Assembly: GCA_964423405.1 (NCBI GenBank)
Contig: CAYREY010000019.1
Span: 1-64,000, forward strand
DNA length: 64,000 nt
Reading direction: 5' to 3'
Origin: Bog-950 sp964423405
GTDB lineage: Bacteria > Bacteroidota > Bacteroidia > Chitinophagales > LD1
Below, piece after piece: positions 1 through 8,932 of the stretch (its first letter is position 1; each line of letters opens with the position of its first letter). The notes under the pieces were generated by a model. That model ran no database searches. It was not told where the DNA came from and saw nothing but the letters and a program-made list of their open reading frames with translations. The position numbers and the translations under genes were made by a program.

Positions 1-3000
1 TCCTGTTCTGCTTTAACAGCAGCCAGCGAATCTTGTTTGGCTTTTTCGCGGGCAGCCAGTTCGGCGGCCTGTTGTGCCTTTAGCTGCGCTACCGAATCTT
101 TTACAAACTGAGCGCGTGCAGCGGCAGCAACTTTTGCGTCGGCTATAGAGTCCTGCAAATACTTAGCACGGGCTGTAATAGCAGCTTTATTCAGCGAGTC
201 TTCTAATGCACGTTTGGTGGCGAGTTCCTTTTGCAGCCTTTCTTCATCGGCACGTATGCGGGCTAAAGAATCCTGCCTTACTTTATCGTTAGCCAATGCC
301 AGCGCACGGGCTTTTATAAGCGAGTCTTCGGTTAGGCGCGCGCGGAGTGTAGTAATATCTTCAAATGCTTTGCGCAGGGCCAGTTCGCGCGCTAAGCGTT
401 CTTCTTCTGCCTTTGCTTTGTTGATAGAATCTAACGCAAATTTCTGGTGCATGGCCGCCATTAACTTGTTCACCGAATCTTCGTAGGCGCGGCGGGCAGC
501 CAGCTCGAGCGCTATACGCTCGCGGGCCGCTTTATCGGCAGCAATAGAATCCTGTACTGCTTTCTGGCGCACTGCAATAGCAATCTTCTCTTTGGCAATA
601 GAGTCGCGCACAAATTTTTCGCGTACCGCTGCCACTACTTTGCTTACCGAATCTTCGTACGCGCGTTTGGCTGCCAGTTCCTTTTCTATGCGTTGCTGTG
701 CTAACCGTGCTGCTGCCAGCGAATCCTGACGGGCTTTTTCTTTAGCCGCCTGCGCTATCCTCTCTTTTTCTTTTGCATCGCGTTCGGCTTTTTCGTACAC
801 CGCAGCTACTACTTTATTTATAGAATCCTGATAAGCACGGCGTGCCAGTTGTTCGCGTTCTATGCGTTCCTGTGCGGCTTTAGCCAATGCAATAGAATCC
901 TGTATGGCTTTCTGTTTAAGTGCCCTTGCTGTTTTTTCTTTTTCAATCGAATCGCGTACAGCTTTTTCGTACACCTGCGCCATCACTTTGTTTATAGAAT
1001 CCTGATAGGCGCGGCGCGATGCCTGTTCTTTAAGTACGCGCTCCTGTGCTGCTTTAGCAGCCGCTACAGAATCTAAACGGGCTTTTTCTATAGCTGCAAG
1101 GGCCACTTTCTCTTTAGCTATAGAGTCCTTTACAAATTTGGCACGTACAGCAGCCATAACCTGGCTAATAGAATCTTCGTAGGCACGGCGTGAAGCCAGC
1201 TCGCGCGCTATGCGCTCCTGCTCGCGCTTAGCACGGTATATCGAATCTTGCCGGGCCTGCTCGCGGGCGGCAATAGCTGCTTTGGCTTTGGCAATAGAGT
1301 CTTGTGTAAACCGCGCTTTTACCGCCGCTACTTCGCGCGCCAGCGAGTCTTCAAAAGCCCGCTTGGCGGCCAGTTCGCGGGCCAACCGGTCCTGTTCTTC
1401 CTTAATACGTATAGTAGCTTCCTGTTTTGCTTTTTCTTTCGCCTCTCTGCTGGCTTTAACCAGCGCCAGCGAATCCTGTATGTATTGGGCGCGGGTGCTG
1501 CTTAGTACATTGCGTACCGAGTCTTCGTATGCTTTCTTTTCGGCAAGTAGTTTAGTTATGCGCTCCTGCTCCTGTTTCTCGCGTAGTTGAGCTTCCTGTT
1601 TTGTTTTCTCTCTAAACGCCTGATCGGCTTTGGCTTTGGCAACGGAATCTTCTACAAATTTTTTACGGTTAAATGCCAGCACATTATCTACCGAGTCCTG
1701 ATAGGCTTTCTTATCGGCCAATACTTTCTCCAGTTTTTCTTTTTCGCGTTTTTCGCGCAGGGCAGCTTCCTGCCTTGCTTTCTCCCGGGCCTCCAGGTCG
1801 GCTTTTACGTTGGCTACCGAGTCCTGCACTATTTTGTTTTTAACGGCAGCCATTACGCGGGTCATCGAGTCTTCATACGCTCTTCTGGCGGCCAGCACTA
1901 CAGCAATGCGTTCCTGTTCTTTCTGTACACGGTTTACAGAGTCTTTAATAAACCGGGCACGGGTAGCAGTAATTACTTTACTAACCGAATCCTGATAAGC
2001 TTTGCGTAAAATTTCTTCATGAGCCGCTTTATCGCGTTCGGCTTTTACACGGGCGATAGAGTCCTGTGTGGCTCGTGCACGGGTAGATGCAAGCACTTTG
2101 CTTACTGAATCTTCATACGCCAGGCGTACTGCTTTTTCCAGTTCCAGTTTTTTCTGTGTTGCCTGTGCCAGCAGTATAGAGTCCTGCCTTGTTTTTTCGC
2201 GGGCAGCAATTTCGGTTTGTACGCGGGCTATGGAGTCCTGCACGGCTTTGGCACGGGCCGCCGCTATCTCGCGGCTCAGCGAGTCTTCGCGGGCTATACG
2301 CTCCTGCTCGGTACGTACCCGCAACACCGAGTCTTCTCTTGCTTTGGCCAGCGCAGCTTCGTTGGCTTTGGTAAGTTCTTCCAGCTTTTTCTGTTCCTCT
2401 TGTTTCTGCAGTGCAATCTGGGCTTCTATTTCCTGTGCCCGTTTTTCGGCGGCTTCTTTCTGGCGGATAATTGCCAGCAGGGCAGTATCATCGGTAGCTT
2501 TTTTATTAACCGGTTCATCGGTTATGATAATCACCTCAGTTTCAGGGCCGCCCCTGGACTTGCCTTTCGATAATGCCCCATTGCCCAGTCTTTTTTGTTC
2601 GGACTCTTTTTTTTTGAACTCCTCAATCTCTTTCTTGGCTTTCTCTAGTTCCTGGGTTAACTTGTTGTTGGCATCCTGAGCAGTTTTAAGTTTGCGGTCT
2701 TCAATTACAAATGGCTGTTTCTCCTCACTGGTTGCTGTAGTTGTATTGCCAGCACCGTTAGTTGGTTTAACTTCAACTATGGGCTTAATATTGGCGTTGT
2801 TAGCTTTGGTAGGGTCGTAGCCTTCGCGCGGTGTGGTAACCGGTGCAAACAAGGGGTCCAGTACAATATCAATTTTATAATCTAACGGCAGGTTAAAGCC
2901 AATAGTGGCAACATAGAACGAAGTATCTTTATACCGGTTTAGTATACCGGTAGAGCGCTTATCGATACTTACCTTGTAGTTGGTTTCATAATCCAGCTTA

Positions 3001-3458
3001 AAGTTAAAGCGGCCATCTATACCGGTGGTCTGGCGTTCTTCTTTACGCGTCATTACATTACGCAGAATAATAGTTGCTTCTTTAATAGGGAAGTTTTCAT
3101 CGCTGCCTTTAATAACCCCCATCAGGCGCATGCCATCTTTTTTAAGCCGTACGTTTACATTTTGTGCCGATGGTACCCCTTTGGCATTGGTAGTAAACAT
3201 GTACGTGGTGTCTTTATACCCATCGTACGATATTTTTACAATATAGCTTTGCGATTTGTTGGGTGTAAATTTAAACGTACCATCAAAGTATGTTTTAATG
3301 CTTTTAAAAGCTTTACCGCTTTCCATTACCTCTACACTAGCCTGGTATATGGGCGTGCCGAGGCTGTCGGCTTTTTTTACCATGCCGTAGAAATCCTGCG
3401 CAGAGAGCGTAACTGCGCTTAACAGTAAGAGTAGAAATACAACAAATCTCTGGTTCAC
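1..3458 (-). CDS. Secreted protein with regulatory-like beta domains and a long periodic alpha-helical repeat region (3' end outside window)
   Basis: The frame is open from a GTG start to the window edge: 1152 codons plus two bases, C-terminus missing. An in-frame stop lies three codons upstream, so GTG (or a start just inside) is required. Residues 1-21 form a signal peptide ending in LSAQ. Residues about 22-240 look like two carboxypeptidase-regulatory/CNA-B-like beta domains, followed by a charged linker and a coiled-coil start. From about residue 410 the protein is an Ala/Glu/Lys/Arg-rich helix with [E/Q]DS motifs spaced 18, 18 and 22 residues, repeating every 58 residues (174 bp). Eight consecutive 174-bp steps separate the AYEDS/AYQDS-type motifs between plus-strand positions 475 and 1867, with 40-residue variants on both sides. 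It lies 69 bp downstream of uvrA on the same strand. Function unknown; a periplasmic or surface rod or spacer is my inference. Plus-strand reading frames here are shadows of the repeat. Confidence 0.85.
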   Translation of the reverse strand, partial: MNQRFVVFLLLLLSAVTLSAQDFYGMVKKADSLGTPIYQASVEVMESGKAFKSIKTYFDGTFKFTPNKSQSYIVKISYDGYKDTTYMFTTNAKGVPSAQNVNVRLKKDGMRLMGVIKGSDENFPIKEATIILRNVMTRKEERQTTGIDGRFNFKLDYETNYKVSIDKRSTGILNRYKDTSFYVATIGFNLPLDYKIDIVLDPLFAPVTTPREGYDPTKANNANIKPIVEVKPTNGAGNTTTATSEEKQPFVIEDRKLKTAQDANNKLTQELEKAKKEIEEFKKKESEQKRLGNGALSKGKSRGGPETEVIIITDEPVNKKATDDTALLAIIRQKEAAEKRAQEIEAQIALQKQEEQKKLEELTKANEAALAKAREDSVLRVRTEQERIAREDSLSREIAAARAKAVQDSIARVQTEIAAREKTRQDSILLAQATQKKLELEKAVRLAYEDSVSKVLASTRARATQDSIARVKAERDKAAHEEILRKAYQDSVSKVITATRARFIKDSVNRVQKEQERIAVVLAARRAYEDSMTRVMAAVKNKIVQDSVANVKADLEAREKARQEAALREKREKEKLEKVLADKKAYQDSVDNVLAFNRKKFVEDSVAKAKADQAFREKTKQEAQLREKQEQERITKLLAEKKAYEDSVRNVLSSTRAQYIQDSLALVKASREAKEKAKQEATIRIKEEQDRLARELAAKRAFEDSLAREVAAVKARFTQDSIAKAKAAIAAREQARQDSIYRAKREQERIARELASRRAYEDSISQVMAAVRAKFVKDSIAKEKVALAAIEKARLDSVAAAKAAQERVLKEQASRRAYQDSINKVMAQVYEKAVRDSIEKEKTARALKQKAIQDSIALAKAAQERIEREQLARRAYQDSINKVVAAVYEKAERDAKEKERIAQAAKEKARQDSLAAARLAQQRIEKELAAKRAYEDSVSKVVAAVREKFVRDSIAKEKIAIAVRQKAVQDSIAADKAARERIALELAARRAYEDSVNKLMAAMHQKFALDSINKAKAEEERLARELALRKAFEDITTLRARLTEDSLIKARALALANDKVRQDSLARIRADEERLQKELATKRALEDSLNKAAITARAKYLQDSIADAKVAAAARAQFVKDSVAQLKAQQAAELAAREKAKQDSLAAVKAEQ
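475..2111 (-). repeat. Tandem 174-bp (58-residue) coding repeat with 120-bp variants
   Basis: The codons for the DS of the AY[EQ]DS motif recur at plus-strand positions 475, 649, 823, 997, 1171, 1345, 1519, 1693 and 1867, every step exactly 174 bp, then at 1987 and 2107 in 120-bp steps. A further 120-bp step leads left to about 355. Copies are diverged at nucleotide level but keep length and motif positions, which points to protein-level selection rather than recent duplication. Confidence 0.9.
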
Positions 3459-3527
3459 GGTTTACAGTAATGGCACGTTAACTACAGGTATACACTTGTT
3501 CTTTCGTGCGTTGCTGTTATCCTTATT

Positions 3528-6335
3528 TTAATTCAGGTGCAATTTAGGACGTAAATACGTAGCAGTATACGAATTTTTTACACCAAGGATACCTTCGGGT
3601 ACACCCTGGTAGACAAGTTCGCCACCTTCATCGCCACCTTCGGGCCCCAGGTCCACCAACCAATCGGCACATTTTATTACATCCATGTTGTGTTCTATAA
3701 CAATAACGGTATGCCCGGCTTCTATCAACTGGTTAAAGCTGCTCATCAGTTTGTTGATATCGTGAAAGTGCAGGCCGGTAGTTGGTTCATCAAAAATAAA
3801 CAGCACCGGGTTAGGCGCAGCCCCTTTATTAAGGAACGATGCCAGCTTAACACGCTGTGCCTCGCCACCGCTAAGTGTGCTGCTGCTTTGCCCCAGTTTA
3901 ACATAGCCCAACCCTACCTTTTGCAGTGGCATTAGTTTGTTGGTTATATCGTTATCATCTTTAAAAAACTCCAACGCTTCATCTACGCTCAGTTCCAGTA
4001 TGTCGTATATGTTTTTGCCTTTGTATTGTACTTCCAGTACTTCTTCTTTAAACTTTTTACCGTTACATACTTCGCATTTAAGGTGTACATCGGCCAAAAA
4101 CTGCATCTCTACAATTACCTCTCCTTCGCCTTTGCAGGTTTCGCAGCGGCCACCTTCTACGTTAAACGAAAAGTCTTTAGGCTGGTAACCACGCAGGCGC
4201 GATAGCTGCATGCGGGCATACAAATCGCGGATGCCATCGTACGCTTTTACATAGGTAACCGGGTTGCTGCGGCTGCTACGGCCCAGCGGGTTCTGGTCTA
4301 TCATTTCGATAGAAGTAATCCGTTTCATATCGCCTTTCAGCTCGCGGAAGGTGCCCGGCTTTTCGCCGCTACCATCAAACTGGCGCATTAGGGCAGGGTA
4401 CAATATCTTTTTTATCAGTGTGGTTTTACCCGAGCCGCTAACACCGCTTACCACCGTAAGCGCCCCCAGTGGAAACTTAGCGCTGATGTTTTTCAGGTTA
4501 TGTTGTGTAGCACCTATTACCTCTATCCAGTTGCTGGGTTTACGGCGGCTAGGGCTGTAACTTATCTCCAGTTCGCCGTTTAGGTATTTGGCAGTAAGTG
4601 TTTTAGCTTTTAGCATATCGCTGCTGCTGCCATTGTACATTACCTCGCCGCCAAATACACCCGCTTCGGGGCCCATATCTACTATATGGTCGCTGGTTTT
4701 CATTATGTCTTCGTCGTGCTCTACTACTACCACGGTGTTACCCAGGTCGCGCAGGTTTTTTAATACGGTAATTAACCGGTCGGTATCGCGCTGGTGCAGG
4801 CCAATGCTTGGTTCATCCAGTATATACAGCGATGAGGTAAGGTTACTGCCTATGCTGCGGGTAAGGTTAATACGTTGTGTTTCGCCACCCGATAACGTAT
4901 TAGATAAACGATTAAGTGTAAGGTAACCCAGGCCCACATCCATCATGGTTTGCAGGCGGCCTTTTATCTCCAGCAAAATGCGTTGGGCAATCTTGCTTTC
5001 TGTTTCGTTTAGCTGTATATCTTTAAAAAAAGCGTATAGCTCTTTAATAGGTTGCAGGGTAAGCTCCGATATGTTACGGCCCTGTATTTTTACATACTGC
5101 GCATCTTTACGTATGCGCGAGCCCTTACAATCGGGGCAGGTAGTGCGGCCACGGAAACGCGACAACATAACCCGGTACTGTATCTTATAGCTTTTCTCCT
5201 CCAGGTAGCGGAAAAAATCGTGCAGGCCGCTAAAGTATTCGTTGCCGTTCCATAGCAATTGCTTGTGCTCTTCCTCAAGGTCTTTGTAGGCACGGTGTAT
5301 AGGGAAATCGAACATAACGCCTTTCTTTATCAGTGGCTCAACCCACTCGCTCATTTTTTCGCCCTTCCATGGTGCTACAGCGCCTTCGTATATCGATAGT
5401 TCTTTATCGGGAAATATAAGGTCTTCATCCAGCCCCATAACGGTACCAAAACCCTCGCAGGTTTTGCAGGCGCCATAAGGGTTATTAAAGTTGAAGAAGT
5501 TAGGGTTCGGCTCTTCGAATGAAATACCATCGGCCTCAAACTTATTAGAGAAAACGTGTTCGGTAGCCTTGCCTTCGGCATCTATTATCTCAATAGTACA
5601 TTCGCCGTGCCCCTCGCTAAACGATGTTTGTACCGAATCGGCCGCGCGCGATTTAAGGTCTTCATCACCGGCTTTTACCACCAGGCGGTCCACCAATACA
5701 CGGATGCTGGTTTGCTTTTTCTTCAGTGCATCTTTGTTCTCCAGCAGTTCCTCAATTTTGGCAACGGCACCATCCAGCTTAATACGGGTAAAGCCTTTTT
5801 GCAGCAGCAGGTTGAGGTCGGTAGCAAACTTATCGCGCACCTTATCATCAAAGTATATAAACACCTTGCTGCCTTCGGGTTGCTTAAAAATATAGTCTAC
5901 CACATCCATCACCTCGTGCTTGGTAACCAGTTCGCCGGTTTTTGGCGAGTAGGTTTTGCCCACACGGGCGAACAAAAGGCGCAGATAATCGTATATCTCT
6001 GTTAACGAGCCAACGGTACTGCGGGTGGTTCGGGTAGATACTTTTTGCTCAATAGCTATAGCCGGGCATAAACCCTTAATGTAATCTACATCGGGTTTAT
6101 CCATACGGTTTAAAAACTGGCGGGCGTACGACGACAGCGACTCTACATAGCGGCGCTGGCCTTCGGCATATAAGGTATCGATGGTAAGGCTGGACTTACC
6201 CGAACCCGAAACACCGGTAATAACGATAAATTTGTTCTTAGGCAGCTCAACATCAACATTTTTTAAGTTATGTACGCGCGCACCTTTGATGAAAATTTTT
6301 CTTTCGCTGGCAGAAAATTTATTTGGTACTTTCAA
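3528..6335 (-). CDS. uvrA: Excinuclease ABC subunit A (UvrA)
   Basis: UvrA is the DNA-damage recognition ATPase of nucleotide excision repair; it loads UvrB at lesions in the cytoplasm. At 935 residues it matches the usual length of about 940. Two ABC modules are visible: Walker A GVSGSGKS at residues 41-48 and a second near residue 631, with LSGGE signatures near 488 and 821. Zinc-module cysteines appear as CKTC, CPDC and, near residue 730, CETC followed about 20 residues later by CEVC. The start MKVPNKF sits about 75 nt downstream of a good Bacteroidota promoter. The repeat protein follows on the same strand after 69 bp and could be read through, but no functional link is evident. All key residues look intact. 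Confidence 0.97.
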   Translation of the reverse strand: MKVPNKFSASERKIFIKGARVHNLKNVDVELPKNKFIVITGVSGSGKSSLTIDTLYAEGQRRYVESLSSYARQFLNRMDKPDVDYIKGLCPAIAIEQKVSTRTTRSTVGSLTEIYDYLRLLFARVGKTYSPKTGELVTKHEVMDVVDYIFKQPEGSKVFIYFDDKVRDKFATDLNLLLQKGFTRIKLDGAVAKIEELLENKDALKKKQTSIRVLVDRLVVKAGDEDLKSRAADSVQTSFSEGHGECTIEIIDAEGKATEHVFSNKFEADGISFEEPNPNFFNFNNPYGACKTCEGFGTVMGLDEDLIFPDKELSIYEGAVAPWKGEKMSEWVEPLIKKGVMFDFPIHRAYKDLEEEHKQLLWNGNEYFSGLHDFFRYLEEKSYKIQYRVMLSRFRGRTTCPDCKGSRIRKDAQYVKIQGRNISELTLQPIKELYAFFKDIQLNETESKIAQRILLEIKGRLQTMMDVGLGYLTLNRLSNTLSGGETQRINLTRSIGSNLTSSLYILDEPSIGLHQRDTDRLITVLKNLRDLGNTVVVVEHDEDIMKTSDHIVDMGPEAGVFGGEVMYNGSSSDMLKAKTLTAKYLNGELEISYSPSRRKPSNWIEVIGATQHNLKNISAKFPLGALTVVSGVSGSGKTTLIKKILYPALMRQFDGSGEKPGTFRELKGDMKRITSIEMIDQNPLGRSSRSNPVTYVKAYDGIRDLYARMQLSRLRGYQPKDFSFNVEGGRCETCKGEGEVIVEMQFLADVHLKCEVCNGKKFKEEVLEVQYKGKNIYDILELSVDEALEFFKDDNDITNKLMPLQKVGLGYVKLGQSSSTLSGGEAQRVKLASFLNKGAAPNPVLFIFDEPTTGLHFHDINKLMSSFNQLIEAGHTVIVIEHNMDVIKCADWLVDLGPEGGDEGGELVYQGVPEGILGVKNSYTATYLRPKLHLN

Positions 6336-6692
6336 TTTCTTTTTATTATCTTCGGTAAATAATCAAAACAAAGGCCCTATAGCAGTCTATTTTTACTTCA
6401 CATTTTCTAAGATTAGCAAAGTTAATTTTTAGGGCTTTTTATTCAAGTAAAATTTAAGTATCGAACCTTCCTCTACTTTGGGTTTTAAATTGTTTTTGTT
6501 GTCATAGCTGTTGCTATGTGCCATTTTAACAATACCACCCGTGTTTTGTTTTAATTTATTTTAACCAGGCTACAGGCCCTTACGGCAGGCAGGTATTATT
6601 TACCCGGCCGGCAAAAGCACCTTAAAGCCACTAAAACCATAGTTGCCTATAACTAAGCTTTACGTTTTTTATTCATCTTAAAACGTAACCCA
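6336..6692. other. Divergent intergenic region between uvrA and the sigma factor gene
   Basis: This 357-bp AT-rich stretch contains the uvrA promoter on the minus strand. I see no RNA gene and no credible small ORF. On the plus strand no clear TAnnTTTG box was found ahead of the sigma factor gene. Confidence 0.5.
6417..6446 (-). promoter_or_regulatory. Candidate uvrA promoter (TTG-N19-TAACTTTG)
   Basis: On the minus strand TTG is followed after 19 bases by TAACTTTG, matching the Bacteroidota vegetative promoter (-33 TTG, -7 TAnnTTTG). The start would lie about 75 nt upstream of the uvrA ATG. Confidence 0.6.
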
Positions 6693-7274
6693 ATGCGCAC
6701 TCAACTAATGAGCGATCAGGAACTGGTAGACCAGTACCTCGCAGGCAACGAACTGGCCCTTGAACGACTAATTGTACGTCACAAGGACAAAATTTACACG
6801 TCCATCTACTTAATGGTAAAGGATGAATACCTGGCAGAAGATATCTTTCAGGAAACCTACATTAAGGCGATTGACTTTCTGAGAAAAGGAAAGTATAACG
6901 AGGAGGGTAAATTTGCACCGTGGGTAGCCCGCATTGCGTACAACCTGTGTATAGACCATTTCCGCAAAACCAAGCGCACGCCGGGTATAGTTACCAGCGA
7001 GGGCGACGATGTGTTTAAATACATGAAGTTTGAAGAAACACCGCTGGAAGAACACGTACAGCTGGAAAAGTTTGAAGGCAAACTGAAAGACCTGATAGAG
7101 CAGCTACCCGAAGAGCAGAAAGAGGTAGTGATACTGCGTCACTTTTTCAACTTCAGCTTTAAAGAGGTGAGCGAGTACACCAAAGCGCCTATGAACACCT
7201 GCCTGGGCCGTATGCGCTACGCGCTTATTAACCTGCGCCGGTTAATGGAAGAGAACAAGGTGGTGTTGAGGTAA
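6693..7274 (+). CDS. RNA polymerase sigma-70 family factor, ECF-like
   Basis: A 193-residue protein with sigma region 2 (residues about 10-90, including DEYLAEDIFQETY and the WVARIAYNLCIDHFRK segment of regions 2.3-2.4) and region 4 with a helix-turn-helix near residues 135-185 (LPEEQKEVVILRHF then FSFKEVSEYTKAPMNTCLGR). It lacks sigma regions 1 and 3, as expected of an ECF-type factor directing polymerase to a regulon. No anti-sigma factor gene of the FecR or zinc-binding type is adjacent, so its control cannot be inferred from context. The next gene on the same strand is an unrelated orphan beyond a terminator. Confidence 0.9.
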   Translation: MRTQLMSDQELVDQYLAGNELALERLIVRHKDKIYTSIYLMVKDEYLAEDIFQETYIKAIDFLRKGKYNEEGKFAPWVARIAYNLCIDHFRKTKRTPGIVTSEGDDVFKYMKFEETPLEEHVQLEKFEGKLKDLIEQLPEEQKEVVILRHFFNFSFKEVSEYTKAPMNTCLGRMRYALINLRRLMEENKVVLR

Positions 7275-7291
7275 AACCGGCCCCACCCAAA

Positions 7292-7310
7292 CCCTCCCCG
7301 AAGGGGAGGG
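7292..7310. repeat. GC-rich hairpin (CCCTCCCC-GAA-GGGGAGGG)
   Basis: An 8-bp perfect stem with a GAA loop just after the sigma factor stop. A shorter relative with the same CCCC-GAA-GGGG core, followed by TTTAACAGCC versus CTTAACAGCC here, occurs near 8405, so this looks like a dispersed intergenic element. It may also help end sigma-gene transcription. Confidence 0.6.
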
Positions 7311-7333
7311 CTTAACAGCCACCTTATCCGCCT

Positions 7334-7351
7334 TCCCGATAAAAATCGGGA
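7334..7351. repeat. Small inverted repeat (TCCCGAT-AAAA-ATCGGGA)
   Basis: A 7-bp perfect stem and 4-base loop in the same intergenic stretch as the GC-rich hairpin; probably part of the same composite repeat element. Confidence 0.5.
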
Positions 7352-7407
7352 TGTAACAAAAGGGGCTTAAACAGCCGAAAGGCAAATACAAGAATTGTTG
7401 TTTTTTA

Positions 7408-7442
7408 AAATCCGCTCCTGTCGTTTGGGGCGGATTTTTTTT
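7408..7442 (+). terminator. Rho-independent terminator
   Basis: AAATCCGCTCC pairs with GGGGCGGATTT (one G-U pair) around a short loop, followed by a run of T. It separates the sigma factor gene from the following orphan. Confidence 0.75.
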
Positions 7443-7480
7443 GTACAATTGACTACAGGTATTTTAAGACACTGCGAAAA

Positions 7481-7972
7481 ATGCTAAATCATTTTTTAAA
7501 ACACCTTGTAGATATATTTTATGGAACCAACCGGGTAAAGCGAAAATACCAGGTTGAAAATCCCACTGAAACTGTGTTGGCTGCAGATGCCAGCAAGGCT
7601 ATAACAACAAATGCCAATCAGGATGTACAGCGTGGTCTTGAGTGGGTGTTCTCCCAGCGGGCAGTTGTTTTGCTTACCAACCAGAAAATTGTTTGTGGTA
7701 AATGGGTAATTCCACTTACTGATATTCAAGCGGCTCAACTGATTGAAATAAAGTCCTTGTTCGGTAAAGGGCAAGTCTTAAGAATTCAGACTAAAGACAA
7801 CAAGCATTATCAATTCGGAATGCAGGTAAATCCTGAATGGACAAATCAACAAGGTTTACCTTTAACGATTGAAAAAGGAGAAGTAAAACATTCAGTTTAT
7901 AGTATTGCTGTAAGGGTTATTGCTTTAGCATTTATTCTTTATTGGCTTTACGAACAGCTCATTCAAAATTAA
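7481..7972 (+). CDS. Orphan protein with PH-like core and C-terminal membrane anchor
   Basis: A 163-residue protein I cannot assign to a named family. Residues about 60-115 alternate hydrophobic strands (AVVLLTNQKIVCGKWVIPL, then VLRIQTKDNKHYQFGMQ) in a way that resembles bacterial PH/GRAM-like domains; this is inference. Residues about 138-160 (IAVRVIALAFILYWLYEQL) form one transmembrane helix near the C-terminus, so it is probably a tail-anchored cytoplasmic-side protein. Base composition is visibly more AT-rich than uvrA or the sigma gene. It is 10 bp upstream of another orphan, likely co-transcribed, and the pair is bracketed by related repeat fragments, which could indicate acquisition as a unit. 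Confidence 0.7.
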   Translation: MLNHFLKHLVDIFYGTNRVKRKYQVENPTETVLAADASKAITTNANQDVQRGLEWVFSQRAVVLLTNQKIVCGKWVIPLTDIQAAQLIEIKSLFGKGQVLRIQTKDNKHYQFGMQVNPEWTNQQGLPLTIEKGEVKHSVYSIAVRVIALAFILYWLYEQLIQN

Positions 7973-7982
7973 TTCTGCATTA

Positions 7983-8312
7983 ATGTACTCTGATGATTTA
8001 TTAGTAAAAGAACTCTACGAGAATATTCCTGAGTTTGATAAAATGTCAGACCATGCTACTGACCAATACTCTTATTTAGTTTATGGGGAATTAAGTATAA
8101 AACTGTTTGACGACATAACTGGCAACGAAAACATAACAGACTTTACAAAAAGCTGTTTTACATTTTTCAATCTTATCGGTGATAGAAATGATGAACTAAT
8201 TGACAATCTACTTACAGTAGGAGTTTACGAAGCGCTTTTCGGCAATAAAAAATGTAATGATGTAGCCAGGCAATTGCTTACCGGGCGAAACAAGGAAGAG
8301 TATGAGTACTAG
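7983..8312 (+). CDS. Small acidic orphan protein
   Basis: A 109-residue acidic, probably all-helical cytoplasmic protein without signal peptide or membrane segment. It begins 10 bp after the preceding orphan, so the two probably form a bicistron. Size, acidity and pairing recall small immunity- or adaptor-type proteins of Bacteroidota, but no motif proves this and I do not assign a function. Codon choice is AT-rich relative to flanking genes. No nuclease or toxin-like domain is present beside it. Confidence 0.65.
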   Translation: MYSDDLLVKELYENIPEFDKMSDHATDQYSYLVYGELSIKLFDDITGNENITDFTKSCFTFFNLIGDRNDELIDNLLTVGVYEALFGNKKCNDVARQLLTGRNKEEYEY

Positions 8313-8404
8313 ATGATAAACGGGGCTATTAAAGCAGACTACTGAAGCACGAGGTTTAATCCGCTCCTGTATTATTGAGCTTAACTTAATGGCATTGCCC
8401 TAAA

Positions 8405-8417
8405 TCCCCGAAGGGGA
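8405..8417. repeat. Short copy of the CCCC-GAA-GGGG hairpin element
   Basis: TCCCC-GAA-GGGGA stem-loop followed by TTTAACAGCC, related to the element at 7292. A shared AATCCGCTCCTGT string also occurs just upstream of this copy and in the terminator at 7408. On the minus strand it could act as a weak terminator for the biotin carrier gene. Confidence 0.5.
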
Positions 8418-8443
8418 CTTTAACAGCCAAATACAGAATCCCC

Positions 8444-8932
8444 CTACTCAAACTCCAGCAGCACCTGGTTTTTTTCTACGGCGTTGCGCAGGCTTATGTT
8501 TACCTTTTTAACCTTGCCATCGCGCGGCGATTTGATAACGTTCTCCATTTTCATGGCTTCGAGTATCAGCAGGGTATCGCCTTTTTTAACTTCATCGCCG
8601 GGGTTAACCGATACGTTGATGATAAGGCCCGGCATAGGGGCTTTAATGCTTTGCACCGCCGATGATGATTTAACGCTGATGCCCAGTTGCTGTAGCAGCA
8701 GGTCGTTTTTGTCTTTAATACTCACCTCGTAGTCGGTGCCGTTTACGTTTAGCACCATGGTTTTCTCTTCGGGGTTGTAGCTAACCAGGGTAGCATTATA
8801 GCCCTTGTTATCTTTTATAATATGGAAGGTGTTATCGCGCACTTCTATCAGGTCCCAGTCAACACTGGTGCCGTTCAGGTTTTTGCCATCTACTGTAAAT
8901 TCCTGCTTGCCGTTTATAGTTGCCTTTATCAT
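8444..8932 (-). CDS. Biotin carboxyl carrier subunit of an acyl-CoA carboxylase
   Basis: A 162-residue protein whose C-terminal half (residues about 92-162) is a biotinyl domain: APMPGLI, PGDEVKKGDTLLILEAMKME, and a closing glycine-turn region. The biotinylated lysine is K128 in EAMKME. The N-terminal half is the beta-rich linker seen in Bacteroidota carriers paired with propionyl- or acetyl-CoA carboxylases. Biotin carries carboxylate between the biotin carboxylase and carboxyltransferase subunits in the cytoplasm. Those partner genes are not in view; a scaffold gap lies immediately upstream, but its flanks overlap, so probably nothing is missing. AccB-type or PccB-associated carrier cannot be decided from sequence alone. 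Confidence 0.9.
   Translation of the reverse strand: MIKATINGKQEFTVDGKNLNGTSVDWDLIEVRDNTFHIIKDNKGYNATLVSYNPEEKTMVLNVNGTDYEVSIKDKNDLLLQQLGISVKSSSAVQSIKAPMPGLIINVSVNPGDEVKKGDTLLILEAMKMENVIKSPRDGKVKKVNISLRNAVEKNQVLLEFE

Noticed and set aside
355..2111. Regular 174-bp periodicity as a possible CRISPR array or satellite
   Set aside because: Units are diverged, have no constant repeat/variable spacer pattern, and are continuous coding sequence in one frame.
214..3422. Plus-strand reading frames rich in Ser, Arg or Phe opposite the repeat protein
   Set aside because: They mirror the minus-strand repeat codons; the minus frame has signal peptide and conserved domains.
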